Below, piece after piece: positions 1 through 9,863 of a stretch of DNA of 34,825 bases. The stretch is taken from the NCBI GenBank assembly GCA_003537575.1, contig DPRS01000022.1:1-34825 (forward strand). Reading direction: 5' to 3'. The stretch's first letter is position 1. The number at the start of each line of letters is the position of its first letter. Below the pieces are notes generated by a model. It was not told the origin of the DNA and made no database searches. It saw nothing but the letters and a program-made list of their open reading frames with translations. A program made the translations under genes and the position numbers. The DNA comes from Oxalobacteraceae bacterium (lineage in GTDB: Bacteria; Pseudomonadota; Gammaproteobacteria; Burkholderiales; Burkholderiaceae_D).

Positions 1-1178
1 CCCTGGCCGACGCCGATGCACATCGTGCACAGCGCATAGCGGCCACCGGTGCGTTCCAGCTGATTCAGCGCGGTAGTCACCAGACGCGCGCCCGAAGCGC
101 CGAGCGGATGACCGATGGCAATCGCGCCGCCGTTCGGATTGACATGGGCAGCATCGTCTGGCAAGCCGAGGTCGCGCGTCACCGCCAGCGCCTGCGCCGC
201 AAAGGCCTCGTTCAGCTCGATCACATCCATCTGCTCGATCTTCAGGCCAGTCAGCGCCAACACCTTGCGCGAGGCCGGCGACGGACCGAAGCCCATGATG
301 CGCGGCGCCAGGCCGGCGGTTGCCATGCCCAGCACACGGGCGCGCGGTTTCAACCTGAAGCGGTCGGCCGCGGCCGCCGACGCCAGCAGTACCGCGCAGG
401 CGCCATCGTTGACGCCGGAAGCATTGCCGGCGGTGACAGTGCCATCCGGGCGCACCACGCCCTTGAGCCTGGCCAGCATCTCGATAGTCGTATCCGGGCG
501 CGGATGTTCGTCACTGGAAAAAACTTTCGGATCGCCCTTCTTCTGCGGAATCGTCACCGGCACGATTTCCGAAGCGAATAAACCGGCAGCATTGGCCGCT
601 GCCCAGCGTTGCTGGCTGCGCACCGCCAGCGCATCCTGGTCGGCGCGGTTGATGCCGAAATCGCCCGCGACGTTTTCCGCGGTCTCCGGCATCGAATCGA
701 TGCCATATTTCGCCTTCATCAGGGGATTGACGAAGCGCCAGCCGATGGTGGTGTCTTCGATCTTGGCCGTGCGCGAGAAAGCGGCGTCGGCCTTGCCCAT
801 GACGAACGGCGCGCGGCTCATGCTTTCGACGCCACCAGCAATCACCAGCCCTGCTTCACCGGCCTTGATGCTGCGCGCGGCCATGCCGATCGCATCCATG
901 CTGGAGCCGCACAGGCGGTTGATGGTGGTGCCTGCCACCTCGATCGGCAAGCCGGCCAGCAGCGCCGCCATGCGGCCGACGTTGCGGTTGTCTTCGCCGG
1001 CCTGGTTGGCGCAGCCGTACAGGACGTCATCGACTTGCGCCCAGTCGACGCCCGGGTTGCGTTCCATCAGTGCCTTGATGGGCAGTGCCGCGAGGTCATC
1101 GGCGCGCATCGACGACAAGGCGCCGCCGTAGCGGCCGAACGGTGTGCGGATGGCGTCGCAAATAAAGGCTTCAGTCAC
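1..1178 (-). CDS. paaJ: 3-oxoadipyl-CoA / 3-oxo-5,6-dehydrosuberyl-CoA thiolase (3' end beyond window)
   Basis: Thiolase that would perform the final beta-oxidation-like cleavages of the phenylacetate pathway, giving acetyl-CoA and succinyl-CoA. The frame is open from 1178 to the left edge (392 codons, no stop reached); family members are about 400 aa, so only a few residues are missing. I read the start as GTG at 1178 (VTEAFICDAIRTPFG), preceded by GGAG eight bases upstream; no ATG fits the conserved N-terminus. Seen in the translation: nucleophilic Cys90 in NRLCGSSMDA, His357 in GHPLGASG, and the second catalytic Cys387 in CIGVGQ. It is last in the paaABCDE-paaN-G-H-I-K operon, 45 bp after paaK. 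The pathway role is inferred from position; the pcaF name for the same family is equally possible, since a thiolase of this kind also serves the beta-ketoadipate pathway. Confidence 0.93.
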   Translation of the reverse strand, partial: MTEAFICDAIRTPFGRYGGALSSMRADDLAALPIKALMERNPGVDWAQVDDVLYGCANQAGEDNRNVGRMAALLAGLPIEVAGTTINRLCGSSMDAIGMAARSIKAGEAGLVIAGGVESMSRAPFVMGKADAAFSRTAKIEDTTIGWRFVNPLMKAKYGIDSMPETAENVAGDFGINRADQDALAVRSQQRWAAANAAGLFASEIVPVTIPQKKGDPKVFSSDEHPRPDTTIEMLARLKGVVRPDGTVTAGNASGVNDGACAVLLASAAAADRFRLKPRARVLGMATAGLAPRIMGFGPSPASRKVLALTGLKIEQMDVIELNEAFAAQALAVTRDLGLPDDAAHVNPNGGAIAIGHPLGASGARLVTTALNQLERTGGRYALCTMCIGVGQ

Positions 1179-1223
1179 GTTGGATACTCCGGTAATGTGT
1201 TTTTCAGATGAGCCGAGACTGCC

Positions 1224-2552
<1,329 letters not shown>

Positions 2553-2627
2553 GGTGGTCTCCTTTAATTTTCGTCGTTATGGCAGCAGATGCCCGGATCG
2601 GCATCCAGTCTACCGTCATCAATTCAC

Positions 2628-3074
2628 TTACGAGCCGATTACTTCGCCTTTGACCTGGTGCGACTTGCCGCGGAAAAGCGCGATGCGCACGCCATCCTGG
2701 TTTGTCACAGCCACGTCATAGATCCCGGTCTTACCCTGTCTTACCTGTTCGATCGCCTCCGCGGTCAGCACATCGCCGGCCCGGCCGGGCGCCAGATATT
2801 CGATCGAGCAGCCTGCTCCAACCGTATTCACGTTGTACGAATTGCATGCAAAGGCGAAGGCGCTGTCGGCCAGCGCAAAAATGAATCCGCCATGGCAGGT
2901 CTGGTGGCCGTTGAGCATATCAGGACGGACCTTCATGGCCATCCTGGCATAGCCCGGACCCATCTTGATGATTTCCATCCCGAGCGCCTGGGTGGCAGCG
3001 TCACGCGCGAACATGGATGCCGCGGTGGCTTCCGCAAGCGCCTGCGCCGCAGTATTGGTGTTGTCATTAGTCAT
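2628..3074 (-). CDS. paaI: Hydroxyphenylacetyl-CoA thioesterase (hotdog fold)
   Basis: Small thioesterase (148 aa) that in characterised systems hydrolyses ring-hydroxylated or dead-end phenylacetyl-CoA derivatives, freeing CoA and limiting inhibitory by-products. The hotdog-fold signature is clear: NGHQTCHGGFIFALADSAFA at about residues 55-74, with the conserved Asp (Asp70) on the central helix and the conserved His-Gly pair. The N-terminal 25 residues are Ala/Asn-rich and probably disordered. The start overlaps the end of paaH by 8 bp, which indicates translational coupling. Assignment rests on motif and operon position and is confident. Confidence 0.94.
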   Translation of the reverse strand: MTNDNTNTAAQALAEATAASMFARDAATQALGMEIIKMGPGYARMAMKVRPDMLNGHQTCHGGFIFALADSAFAFACNSYNVNTVGAGCSIEYLAPGRAGDVLTAEAIEQVRQGKTGIYDVAVTNQDGVRIALFRGKSHQVKGEVIGS

Positions 3075-4599
3075 GAAAATTCCTTCCGTTGGCGACCTGG
3101 CGTTGTATCAAGGGAGAGACGCGATAGCGGTCTTCGCCATACGTGGCCGCAAGGTTGTGCAGCACGGTTTGCAGGTAGCCGAGGCCAATTGCATCCGCCC
3201 ATGCCAGCGGACCGCGCGGATAATTCACCCCTTTTTGCATGGCGATATCGACTTCGCGGACGCTGCAGACGCCCTGATTGACGGCATCGGCTGCTTCATT
3301 GGCCAGCATCGCCACCGTGCGCATCACCGCCATGCCGGGCACGTCGCCCAGGCGCGACACTGCATAGCCGGCCGCCTGGAACAGGCCCACGGCGGCGTCG
3401 AAAGCAGCTTCGCCGCATTGGTCGGCCGGGGCCAGCGCAACACGTTTGGCGCTGGAAAAATCGAGCGCCAGGTCGAGCAGGACCGTATTGGACAGCGCAA
3501 GGTCGGCCGCACGGCGGGTCGCAGTGCGGCCATCGGTCAGATAGACCCTGACTTCGCCACACTCGATGAATGCGCCGTCCCGGTCTCCCGTCGCATGCCG
3601 CACCAGCTCGACGCCAGCGGCGGCAACGCGCGCGGCGAGCGCATCGAGCCAGGCGCCCTGCCCATGCAGCGCAACCCGGGCAGGCGCGGCGCGCGGCGCT
3701 TCGGTATCCGGAACCACCGGCGCTGCATCTTCGTCATACCGGTAAAAACCGCGGCCGGTCTTGCGACCCAGGAATCCGGCGTTCACCAGCTCCTGCTGCA
3801 TCAAGGAAGGCGTAAAGCGCTGATCGTTGAAATAGGCGGCGAACACCGAGGACGTCACAGCGAAATTGACATCGTGGCCGATCAGGTCCATCAGCTCGAA
3901 CGGCCCCATGCGAAAGCCGCCGGCTTCGCGCATGACCGCATCCAGCGTGGCGGGCTTGCCGCCCTGCTCGGTCGCCACGCGCAAGCTTTCGGCGTAATAC
4001 GGACGGGCCACGCGGTTGACGATGAAACCCGGGGTCGAAGCCGCATGCACCGGGCTCTTGCCCCAGGCGTCAGCGGTGGCATGGACGACATCGGCGACTT
4101 CGCGCTCGGTTGCCAGGCCGCTCACCACTTCGACCAGCGCCATCAATGGCACCGGATTAAAAAAATGCATGCCGACCAGGCGCTGCGGGCGGCGCAGGCG
4201 GGCGGCGATTGCCGTCACCGAGATCGACGAGGTATTCGTCGCCAGAATGCAATCGTCGCCGACGACGGCTTCCAGGTCGGCAAACAGTCCGCGCTTGGCA
4301 TCGAGGTTTTCGACGATGGCTTCGACCACCAGGCTAGCATCGCCGAGCTGGTCAAGCGCCGTCACGGATTGCAGGCGCGCGCCGGCTGCGGCAGCGGCAT
4401 CGGCGCTCATCTTGCCTTTTTCGACCAGCTTGCCGAAGGTCTTGCGGATATCCGCGATGGCCTTGTCGGCTGCTTCGGCGCGGGCATCGAACAGCCGCAC
4501 CGGATGGCCGGCGACGGCCGCCACCTGGGCAATGCCGGCGCCCATGGCGCCGCTGCCGACCACGGCGACGATACGGGAGGAGTCGAGTGCAGCAGTCAT
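3067..4599 (-). CDS. paaH: 3-hydroxyadipyl-CoA dehydrogenase (3-hydroxyacyl-CoA dehydrogenase family)
   Basis: NAD-dependent dehydrogenase converting 3-hydroxyadipyl-CoA to 3-oxoadipyl-CoA, the substrate of the thiolase at the end of the operon. The N-terminal Rossmann motif is VVGSGAMGAGIAQVAAVAGH (about residues 13-32), followed by the HAD motif MHFFNPVPLMALVEVV. There are two C-terminal HAD dimerisation regions: one with TPGFIVNRVARPYY and another with NEAADAVNQGV and NYPRGPLAWAD. The length of 510 aa matches the long PaaH/PaaC form with a duplicated C-terminal domain. The ATG at 4599 lies 3 bp after the paaG stop (4603), so the two are coupled. Confidence 0.95.
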   Translation of the reverse strand: MTAALDSSRIVAVVGSGAMGAGIAQVAAVAGHPVRLFDARAEAADKAIADIRKTFGKLVEKGKMSADAAAAAGARLQSVTALDQLGDASLVVEAIVENLDAKRGLFADLEAVVGDDCILATNTSSISVTAIAARLRRPQRLVGMHFFNPVPLMALVEVVSGLATEREVADVVHATADAWGKSPVHAASTPGFIVNRVARPYYAESLRVATEQGGKPATLDAVMREAGGFRMGPFELMDLIGHDVNFAVTSSVFAAYFNDQRFTPSLMQQELVNAGFLGRKTGRGFYRYDEDAAPVVPDTEAPRAAPARVALHGQGAWLDALAARVAAAGVELVRHATGDRDGAFIECGEVRVYLTDGRTATRRAADLALSNTVLLDLALDFSSAKRVALAPADQCGEAAFDAAVGLFQAAGYAVSRLGDVPGMAVMRTVAMLANEAADAVNQGVCSVREVDIAMQKGVNYPRGPLAWADAIGLGYLQTVLHNLAATYGEDRYRVSPLIQRQVANGRNFHD

Positions 4600-4602
4600 G
4601 CC

Positions 4603-5394
4603 TCAGGCCCCCTTGAATTGCGGCACGCGCTTTTCCATGAAGGCATTGACACCTTCGCGGTAATCCTGGCTGTTGCCAAGCTCGCGCATGTAGTCGCGCT
4701 CCAGGTTCAATTGCTGTTCCAGCGAATTGGCCGGGCTGGCGTAGATGGCTTGCTTGGTGCGTGCCAGGCCTAGGGTAGGCGCGGCGGCAAAATGCCTGGC
4801 CAGCTTGGCGACCGCATCATCCAGCTCTGCATCCTCGACGCATTTCCAGATCAGCCCCCAGCTTTCGGCTTGTTCCGCGCTCAGCTTGTCGCCCAGCATG
4901 GCCAGGCCCATGGCACGCGCGGTGCCGACGGCGCGCGGCAGGAAGTAGGTGCCGCCGGTATCGGGAATCAGGCCGAGGCGGCAGAATGCCTCGACGAAGG
5001 AAGCCGATTTCGCGGCGATGATGATGTCCGCGGCCAATGCCAGGTTGGCGCCGGCGCCGGCAGCCACGCCGTTAATGGCGCAGATCACCGGCATCGGCAG
5101 GTTACGCAGGGTCAGCACCAGCGGCGCATAGAATTTTTCAACGGATTCGCCCAGGTCCACCGTGGCGGAGCCAGGAGCGACAGCGCGGTCGCCCAGGTCC
5201 TGGCCGGCGCAAAAGCCGCGGCCGGCGCCGGTCAGCACCAGCACGCGCACGGACGGATCGGCCTTCACGGTTTCCAGCGCCTCGCGCACTTCGAGGTGCA
5301 TGGCGGCGGTGAAGCTGTTGAGCTTGTCGGGCCGGTTGAGCGTCAGGCGCGCAATGCCTTCATTAATCTCGAACAGGATGTTTTGGTAAGTCAT
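4603..5394 (-). CDS. paaG: Ring-1,2-epoxyphenylacetyl-CoA isomerase (crotonase family)
   Basis: Enoyl-CoA hydratase/isomerase-family enzyme that turns the ring epoxide made by PaaABCE into the seven-membered oxepin-CoA and later isomerises the unsaturated acyl-CoA. I place the start at ATG 5394 (MTYQNILFEINEGIARL), with GGAG seven bases upstream, giving 263 aa; the frame stays open upstream but that extension is Arg/Gly-rich and not protein-like. The crotonase oxyanion-hole motif INGVAAGAGANLALAADI and the segment GLIPDTGGTYFLPR, with the PaaG-type Asp, are visible. It sits between paaH and paaN in the operon. Confidence 0.95.
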   Translation of the reverse strand: MTYQNILFEINEGIARLTLNRPDKLNSFTAAMHLEVREALETVKADPSVRVLVLTGAGRGFCAGQDLGDRAVAPGSATVDLGESVEKFYAPLVLTLRNLPMPVICAINGVAAGAGANLALAADIIIAAKSASFVEAFCRLGLIPDTGGTYFLPRAVGTARAMGLAMLGDKLSAEQAESWGLIWKCVEDAELDDAVAKLARHFAAAPTLGLARTKQAIYASPANSLEQQLNLERDYMRELGNSQDYREGVNAFMEKRVPQFKGA

Positions 5395-5414
5395 CGATCG
5401 CTCCGGAAAATTGT

Positions 5415-7079
5415 TTATACGTGCGCGCGGCTCTGCACCACGCGGAAGCGGCTGGCCACGAAGGCCGAGTCGGTCAGCGAGGCGTTCGCAGCCGGGTTGG
5501 CGCCAGTGCCGTGGAAATCGCTGAATGCCGCCGACTGGTTGACGAAGACGCCGCCGGTCAGGTTGATCGACAAGGCGACACCGCTGTCTTCGGCGACTTC
5601 GCGGGCCTGCTCGATGATTTGCGGATTGCTCGAATACACCGACAGCGTCAGGGCGCCGTGCTGGCGCACGGTCTTGCCCGCCAGCGCCAGGCTGTGCGCG
5701 GTATCGCGGGTGGCGACGCCGAAGGAAATCGGGCCGAAAAATTCCTGCATGACCTTCTGCTCTTCGCCTGCCGGCACTTTCGCCAGCAGCGGCGTGCGCA
5801 CGCGCGCGCCGGGGAATTGCGGATGCTCCAGCGCGCGGCTGTCGACTACTACTTCGCCGATGGCGCGGGCAGCCTCGATGCGGTCGAGGACAGCAGTGTT
5901 CTGGATGGCGCCGGTGATTTCCACCGCCTTGGCGGCGTCGCCGGTCAGCTTGACGATGCTGTCGCCGATGGCCTGCACCACCGCGTCGAAGCTGACGCGG
6001 CCTTCCGGCGTGTCGATGCCGTCCTGCGGGATGTAGATGTTTTGCGGCGCGGTGCACATCTGGCCGGAATACAGCGTCAGCGAGAAGGCGATGTTGCGCG
6101 CCATGCCTTTGAAGTCATCGGTCGAATCAATGACGATCTGGTTGACGCCGGCTTTCTCGGTATACACCTGGGCCTGGTGGGCGTTGCGCTCCAGCCAGTC
6201 GCCGTTGGCGGTGCTGCCGGTGAAGTCGATCAGGCGCACTTCCGGACGGGTGGCCAGCGTGGCGGCGGTATCGTCGCCCTGTTCATGCGCCACCAGCGTC
6301 ACGATATTCGGGTCGAATCCTGCTTCCTGCAGCACTTCGCGGGCGATCTGCACGGTGATGGCCAGCGGCAGGATGGCGCCGGGATGCGGCTTGACGACGA
6401 CGGCGTTGCCGGTCGCCAGGCTGGCGAACAGGCCAGGATAGCCATTCCAGGTCGGGAAGGTGCAGCAACCGATCACCAGGCCGACGCCGCGCGGCACTAC
6501 GCGGTAGCGCTTTTCCATCTTCAGCGGCTCGTTCTTGCCCTGCGGTTTTTCCCAGAGCGCAGTGGCGGGAATGCGGCGCATCTCTTCCCAGGCATAGGCC
6601 ACGGCTTCCAGGCCGCGGTCCTGCGCGTGCGGGCTGCCGGCCTGGAACGCCATCATGAATGCCTGGCCGGTGGTGTGCATGACCGAATAGGCGATTTCGA
6701 AACTGCGCTGGTTCAGGCGCTGCAGGATTTCCAGCGATACGCCGACCCAGGCTTGCGGTCCGGCCTTGCGCCATGCCGGCGTGGCAGATTCGATGACGGC
6801 AAACAGCTGATCCAGGTCGGCTTTCGGATAGCTGACGCCAAGATTGAAGCCGTAGGGCGAGACTTCCTTGCCGACCTGGCCGACGGTCGCCGGCTGCGTC
6901 AAGGCAAACGGTTTTTCCAGGCGCGCGTCGAAGGCGGCCTTGCCCTCGTCGTTGGCGGTTTCGCCATACACGCGGGGGCTGGGCATTTCCGTGAAGGCGC
7001 TCCAGTAGCCGCGGCTGGCCAACGCTTGCGTGGCCTGCTCCAGCAGGGCCTGGTGACGCTCAAAAAATGGGTGCGACAT
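5415..7079 (-). CDS. paaN: PaaN-type aldehyde dehydrogenase of phenylacetate degradation
   Basis: 554-aa aldehyde dehydrogenase-superfamily protein, matching the long stand-alone PaaN family rather than the bifunctional PaaZ. It has the general-base Glu308 in VYTEKAGVNQ and the nucleophilic Cys342 in LYSGQMCTAPQN, so it should be catalytically competent. The N-terminus (MSHPFFERHQALLEQA) is specific to this family. There is no C-terminal MaoC-like hydratase domain. I chose ATG 7079, after a GGAG-like site, over an in-frame upstream extension. Inferred role: oxidation of the ring-opened semialdehyde-CoA to 3-oxo-5,6-dehydrosuberyl-CoA, or a salvage variant. A separate full-length PaaZ is encoded at 12217-14268, so its true substrate here is uncertain. 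Confidence 0.9.
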   Translation of the reverse strand: MSHPFFERHQALLEQATQALASRGYWSAFTEMPSPRVYGETANDEGKAAFDARLEKPFALTQPATVGQVGKEVSPYGFNLGVSYPKADLDQLFAVIESATPAWRKAGPQAWVGVSLEILQRLNQRSFEIAYSVMHTTGQAFMMAFQAGSPHAQDRGLEAVAYAWEEMRRIPATALWEKPQGKNEPLKMEKRYRVVPRGVGLVIGCCTFPTWNGYPGLFASLATGNAVVVKPHPGAILPLAITVQIAREVLQEAGFDPNIVTLVAHEQGDDTAATLATRPEVRLIDFTGSTANGDWLERNAHQAQVYTEKAGVNQIVIDSTDDFKGMARNIAFSLTLYSGQMCTAPQNIYIPQDGIDTPEGRVSFDAVVQAIGDSIVKLTGDAAKAVEITGAIQNTAVLDRIEAARAIGEVVVDSRALEHPQFPGARVRTPLLAKVPAGEEQKVMQEFFGPISFGVATRDTAHSLALAGKTVRQHGALTLSVYSSNPQIIEQAREVAEDSGVALSINLTGGVFVNQSAAFSDFHGTGANPAANASLTDSAFVASRFRVVQSRAHV

Positions 7080-7154
7080 GGTGAGTCTCCAATGGAATTT
7101 TTTATGTTTGCCTGCGCTTATGCTTCGCAAGTCCGGGCAATCCCCTGGCGATGT

Positions 7155-8231
7155 TCAGTGATCCTGATCGAAATCCATCACCAGCTTGTCGGTGACCGGG
7201 AAGCTCTGGCACGACAGGGCGAATCCGCGCGCGACTTCATAGTCTTCCAGCGCGTAATTGGCATCCATGTCGACCTTGCCGTCCGTGACCTTGCAGCGGC
7301 AGGTCGAGCACACGCCAGCCTTGCAGGAATAGCGCATGTCGATGCCCTGCTTGAGCGCGGCATCCAGCACCGATTCCTTGTCTTTTTCCATCGTGAAGTT
7401 GACGTGGTTGCCGTCGATGATCAGCGTGACTTCGCAGTCGTGGCTGCCGACCACCGGCTTGGCGTTCTGCACATGTTTTCGCCCCGGCGTGCCGGCGGCG
7501 AACAGTTCGAATTTGATCTTCTCCTTGGCCAGGCCATTGGCCTGCAAGGCTTCCGACACTTCCAGCATCATCTGCTCGGGTCCACAGATGAACGCCGTAT
7601 CGATGTCCGCCAGCTTCACCCAGCTCTTGAAAAACTGCTCGCATTTTTCCTTCGTGATGCGGCCGTTGAACAATTCGATATCCTGCTGCTCGCGGCTCAT
7701 CACGTACACCAGCTGGAAGCGGCCCATGTAAAGGTCCTTCAGCTCGGCCAGCTCTTCCTTGAAGATCACCGACGACGAGGCGCGGTTGCCGTAAAACAGC
7801 GTGAAGCTGCTCCTGGGCTCCGCCAGCAGCGTGGTCTTGATAATCGACAGCATCGGCGTGATGCCGCTGCCTGCGGCGAAGGCCAGGTAGTGTTTTTCGC
7901 TTTCCGCGGACAGCGGCGTATTGAAATGCCCCATCGGCAGCATGACATCGACCACGTCGCCGGCTTTCAGGTTGTCATTTGCCCAGCTCGAAAAGGCGCC
8001 ACCCTGGATGCGCCGGATCGCCACGCGCAGCTTGTTTTCCTGCGCGGCGGAACAGATCGAATAGGAGCGCCGCACTTCCTCATCCTGGATGGCAGTGCGC
8101 AGGGTCAGGTACTGGCCTTGCGTATAGTGGTAGGCGTCCTGCAGGTCTTGCGGCACGTCGAAGGTGACGACGATGGTGTCGCGCGTCTCCTGTTTGACGT
8201 TGGCCACCTTCAGCGAATGGAAATTGCTCAT
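7155..8231 (-). CDS. paaE: Phenylacetyl-CoA 1,2-epoxidase reductase subunit
   Basis: Electron-transfer subunit that passes electrons from NAD(P)H through FAD and [2Fe-2S] to the PaaAC diiron centre. Domain order: FAD-binding with RRSYSIC at about residues 54-60, NAD-binding with FAAGSGITPMLSI, and a C-terminal plant-type ferredoxin with CKAGVCSTCRCKV plus a later Cys. This is the expected PaaE order, opposite to the reductase at 15789-16832. The start is ATG 8231 with GGAG eight bases upstream; an in-frame TTG five codons earlier includes that ribosome-binding site and is unlikely. Length 358 aa. Confidence 0.96.
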   Translation of the reverse strand: MSNFHSLKVANVKQETRDTIVVTFDVPQDLQDAYHYTQGQYLTLRTAIQDEEVRRSYSICSAAQENKLRVAIRRIQGGAFSSWANDNLKAGDVVDVMLPMGHFNTPLSAESEKHYLAFAAGSGITPMLSIIKTTLLAEPRSSFTLFYGNRASSSVIFKEELAELKDLYMGRFQLVYVMSREQQDIELFNGRITKEKCEQFFKSWVKLADIDTAFICGPEQMMLEVSEALQANGLAKEKIKFELFAAGTPGRKHVQNAKPVVGSHDCEVTLIIDGNHVNFTMEKDKESVLDAALKQGIDMRYSCKAGVCSTCRCKVTDGKVDMDANYALEDYEVARGFALSCQSFPVTDKLVMDFDQDH

Positions 8232-8288
8232 CGAATTGTTCTCCAAATCTTTACTTTGACCGGGCGCCGGGCGTCCGGGACTACCATC

Positions 8289-8789
8289 TCAGTGGCATTT
8301 GAAATAATCGAACGGCTCCAGGCAGTCGTCGCAACGGTACAGCGACTTGCACGAGGTCGAGCCGAACTGGCTGCTCATGCGCGTCTTGTGCGAACCGCAA
8401 TGCGGACATTCCACCTGCGGCTCCTGCGCCGCGCGCCTGGTCAGCCGGCTGATGTCGATGACCTGGTGCGCCGGCGGCGCGATGCCGTAACCTTTCAGCT
8501 TCTGCTTGCCAGCGGCCGACATCCAGTCGGTGGTCCAGGCCGGCGACAACTGCGTTGCCAGCCGCACGCGCTCGACACCATGACGCTGTAGCACGGCCTC
8601 GACTTCCTCCGCGATCGTCAGCATCGCCGGACAACCGCTGTAGGTCGGCGTAATGGTGACCACGCATTCGCCGTCGTCAGCCAGCTCCACCTTGCGCACG
8701 ATGCCGAGGTCGACCACCGAAATCACCGGGATTTCCGGGTCCGACACCTCTTCCAGCCATTGCCAGACCTGTGCGGCGCTCGCAGTCAT
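8289..8789 (-). CDS. paaD: Phenylacetyl-CoA epoxidase assembly/maturation protein PaaD
   Basis: 166-aa protein of the DUF59/MIP18 type required for activity of the epoxidase, probably through Fe-S or diiron maturation; it is not a catalytic subunit. The N-terminal MIP18-like domain holds DPEIPVISVVDLGIV (about residues 17-31) and TPTYSGCPAM with the conserved Cys. The C-terminus is a zinc-ribbon-like module, CPHCGSHKT ... CKSLYRCDDC, ending FKCH. It lies between paaC (5 bp upstream) and paaE (57 bp downstream), the canonical order. Confidence 0.95.
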   Translation of the reverse strand: MTASAAQVWQWLEEVSDPEIPVISVVDLGIVRKVELADDGECVVTITPTYSGCPAMLTIAEEVEAVLQRHGVERVRLATQLSPAWTTDWMSAAGKQKLKGYGIAPPAHQVIDISRLTRRAAQEPQVECPHCGSHKTRMSSQFGSTSCKSLYRCDDCLEPFDYFKCH

Positions 8790-8794
8790 CGCGC

Positions 8795-9550
8795 TTACCA
8801 GGTCGCCCCGGGATAGGCGCGCTGCAGGAATTGCATTTCCGCCAGCAGATAGCCCAGCTTTTCACCATGCACGCCCTGCTTGCCGCCCTTCTGCATCCAG
8901 GCATTCATCGGCGGGACGGTCAGCGTGGCTTCCTCGAATACTTCACAGATATAGTTCAGCCAGGGCTCGCGCAGGCTGGCCAGGTCGGGCGCCACGCCTT
9001 GCGCCGCCATCGCCTGGTCCACGGCATCCGCCTGGAACATTTCATCGGTATACATCCACAACTCATCGAGAGCAGCCTGCATCATGTCATGGCTTTTCGC
9101 GGTGCCGTCACCGAGCCGGACGATCAGGTCGCCGCTGCGTCGCACGTGGTAGCTGACTTCCTTCAATGATTTTTCGGCGATTGAGGCGATGCGCTCGTCA
9201 GTCGATTTCAGCAACTGCTGCAACAGCAGGAAATGCCAGCTGTCGAAATAGAACTGGCGCGCCAGCGTATCGGCGTAGTTGCCGTTGGCCTGCTCCACCA
9301 GCAGCAGGTTGCGGAATTCATGCGCATCGCGCAGGAAGGCCAGCTTGTCCTCATCGCGCCCCTTGCCCTCGAGTTCACCGGCATAGGAAAACCAGAAGCG
9401 CGCCTGGCCGATCAGGTCGAGCGCGACATTGGCCAGCGCCATGTCTTCTTCCAGCGCGGGGCCCTTGCCGCACCATTCCGTCAGGCGCTGGGAGAGCACC
9501 AGCGCGTTGTCTGCGAGGCGCAGCAGATATTCGAATTTTTGCTCCGACAT
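8795..9550 (-). CDS. paaC: Phenylacetyl-CoA 1,2-epoxidase structural subunit PaaC
   Basis: 251-aa ferritin-like subunit that pairs with PaaA in the epoxidase core but lacks a competent diiron site in characterised homologues. The N-terminus MSEQKFEYLLRLADNALVLSQRL and the motif LIGQARFWFSYAGEL are typical of PaaC, as is YFDSWHFLLLQQLLKS. Start ATG 9550; the stop lies 5 bp before paaD. PaaC scaffolds substrate binding in PaaA. The identification is secure from sequence and operon order A-B-C-D-E. Confidence 0.95.
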   Translation of the reverse strand: MSEQKFEYLLRLADNALVLSQRLTEWCGKGPALEEDMALANVALDLIGQARFWFSYAGELEGKGRDEDKLAFLRDAHEFRNLLLVEQANGNYADTLARQFYFDSWHFLLLQQLLKSTDERIASIAEKSLKEVSYHVRRSGDLIVRLGDGTAKSHDMMQAALDELWMYTDEMFQADAVDQAMAAQGVAPDLASLREPWLNYICEVFEEATLTVPPMNAWMQKGGKQGVHGEKLGYLLAEMQFLQRAYPGATW

Positions 9551-9562
9551 GTCTGCCCCTGT

Positions 9563-9847
9563 TTACAGGTTCTTCACTTCTTCCGGCATCGGGAAGAAGG
9601 TCGGGTGGCGGTACACCTTGCTGTTGGACGGCTCGAACAGCGCGCCCTTGTCGCCTGGGCTGCTGGCAGTGATGTCGGAAGCCTTCACCACCCAGATGCT
9701 GACGCCTTCGTTGCGGCGCGTATAGACGTCGCGGGCGTTATTGACCGCCATCTCCGCGTCCGGCGCGTGCAGGCTGCCGACGTGCTTGTGCGCCAGGCCA
9801 TGCTGGCTGCGGATGAAAATTTCCCAGAGGGGCCACTCTTTGCTCAT
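9563..9847 (-). CDS. paaB: Phenylacetyl-CoA 1,2-epoxidase subunit PaaB
   Basis: 94-aa subunit bridging PaaAC heterodimers and organising the complex with the PaaE reductase. Sequence MSKEWPLWEIFIRSQHGLAH followed by HVGSLHAPDAEMAVNNARDVYTRRNE is characteristic of PaaB. The ATG at 9847 was chosen because it gives the family length. The frame continues upstream into paaA, but that extension is only a read-through of the other frame. It sits 16 bp downstream of the paaA stop. Confidence 0.95.
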   Translation of the reverse strand: MSKEWPLWEIFIRSQHGLAHKHVGSLHAPDAEMAVNNARDVYTRRNEGVSIWVVKASDITASSPGDKGALFEPSNSKVYRHPTFFPMPEEVKNL

Positions 9848-9863
9848 ATCAGTCTCCAGTGAT

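Noticed and set aside
2588..2605. GATGCC-CGGATC-GGCATC inverted repeat between paaI and paaK
   Set aside because: The stem is only 6 bp, has no T-run, and lies inside a co-transcribed operon; too weak to call a terminator or operator.
5421..8591. A 1056-codon open frame on the plus strand, antisense to paaN, paaE and paaD
   Set aside because: It lies fully opposite to three well-recognised genes, is rich in Arg, Gly, His and Ala with no known motif, and is a typical shadow frame of high-GC coding sequence.
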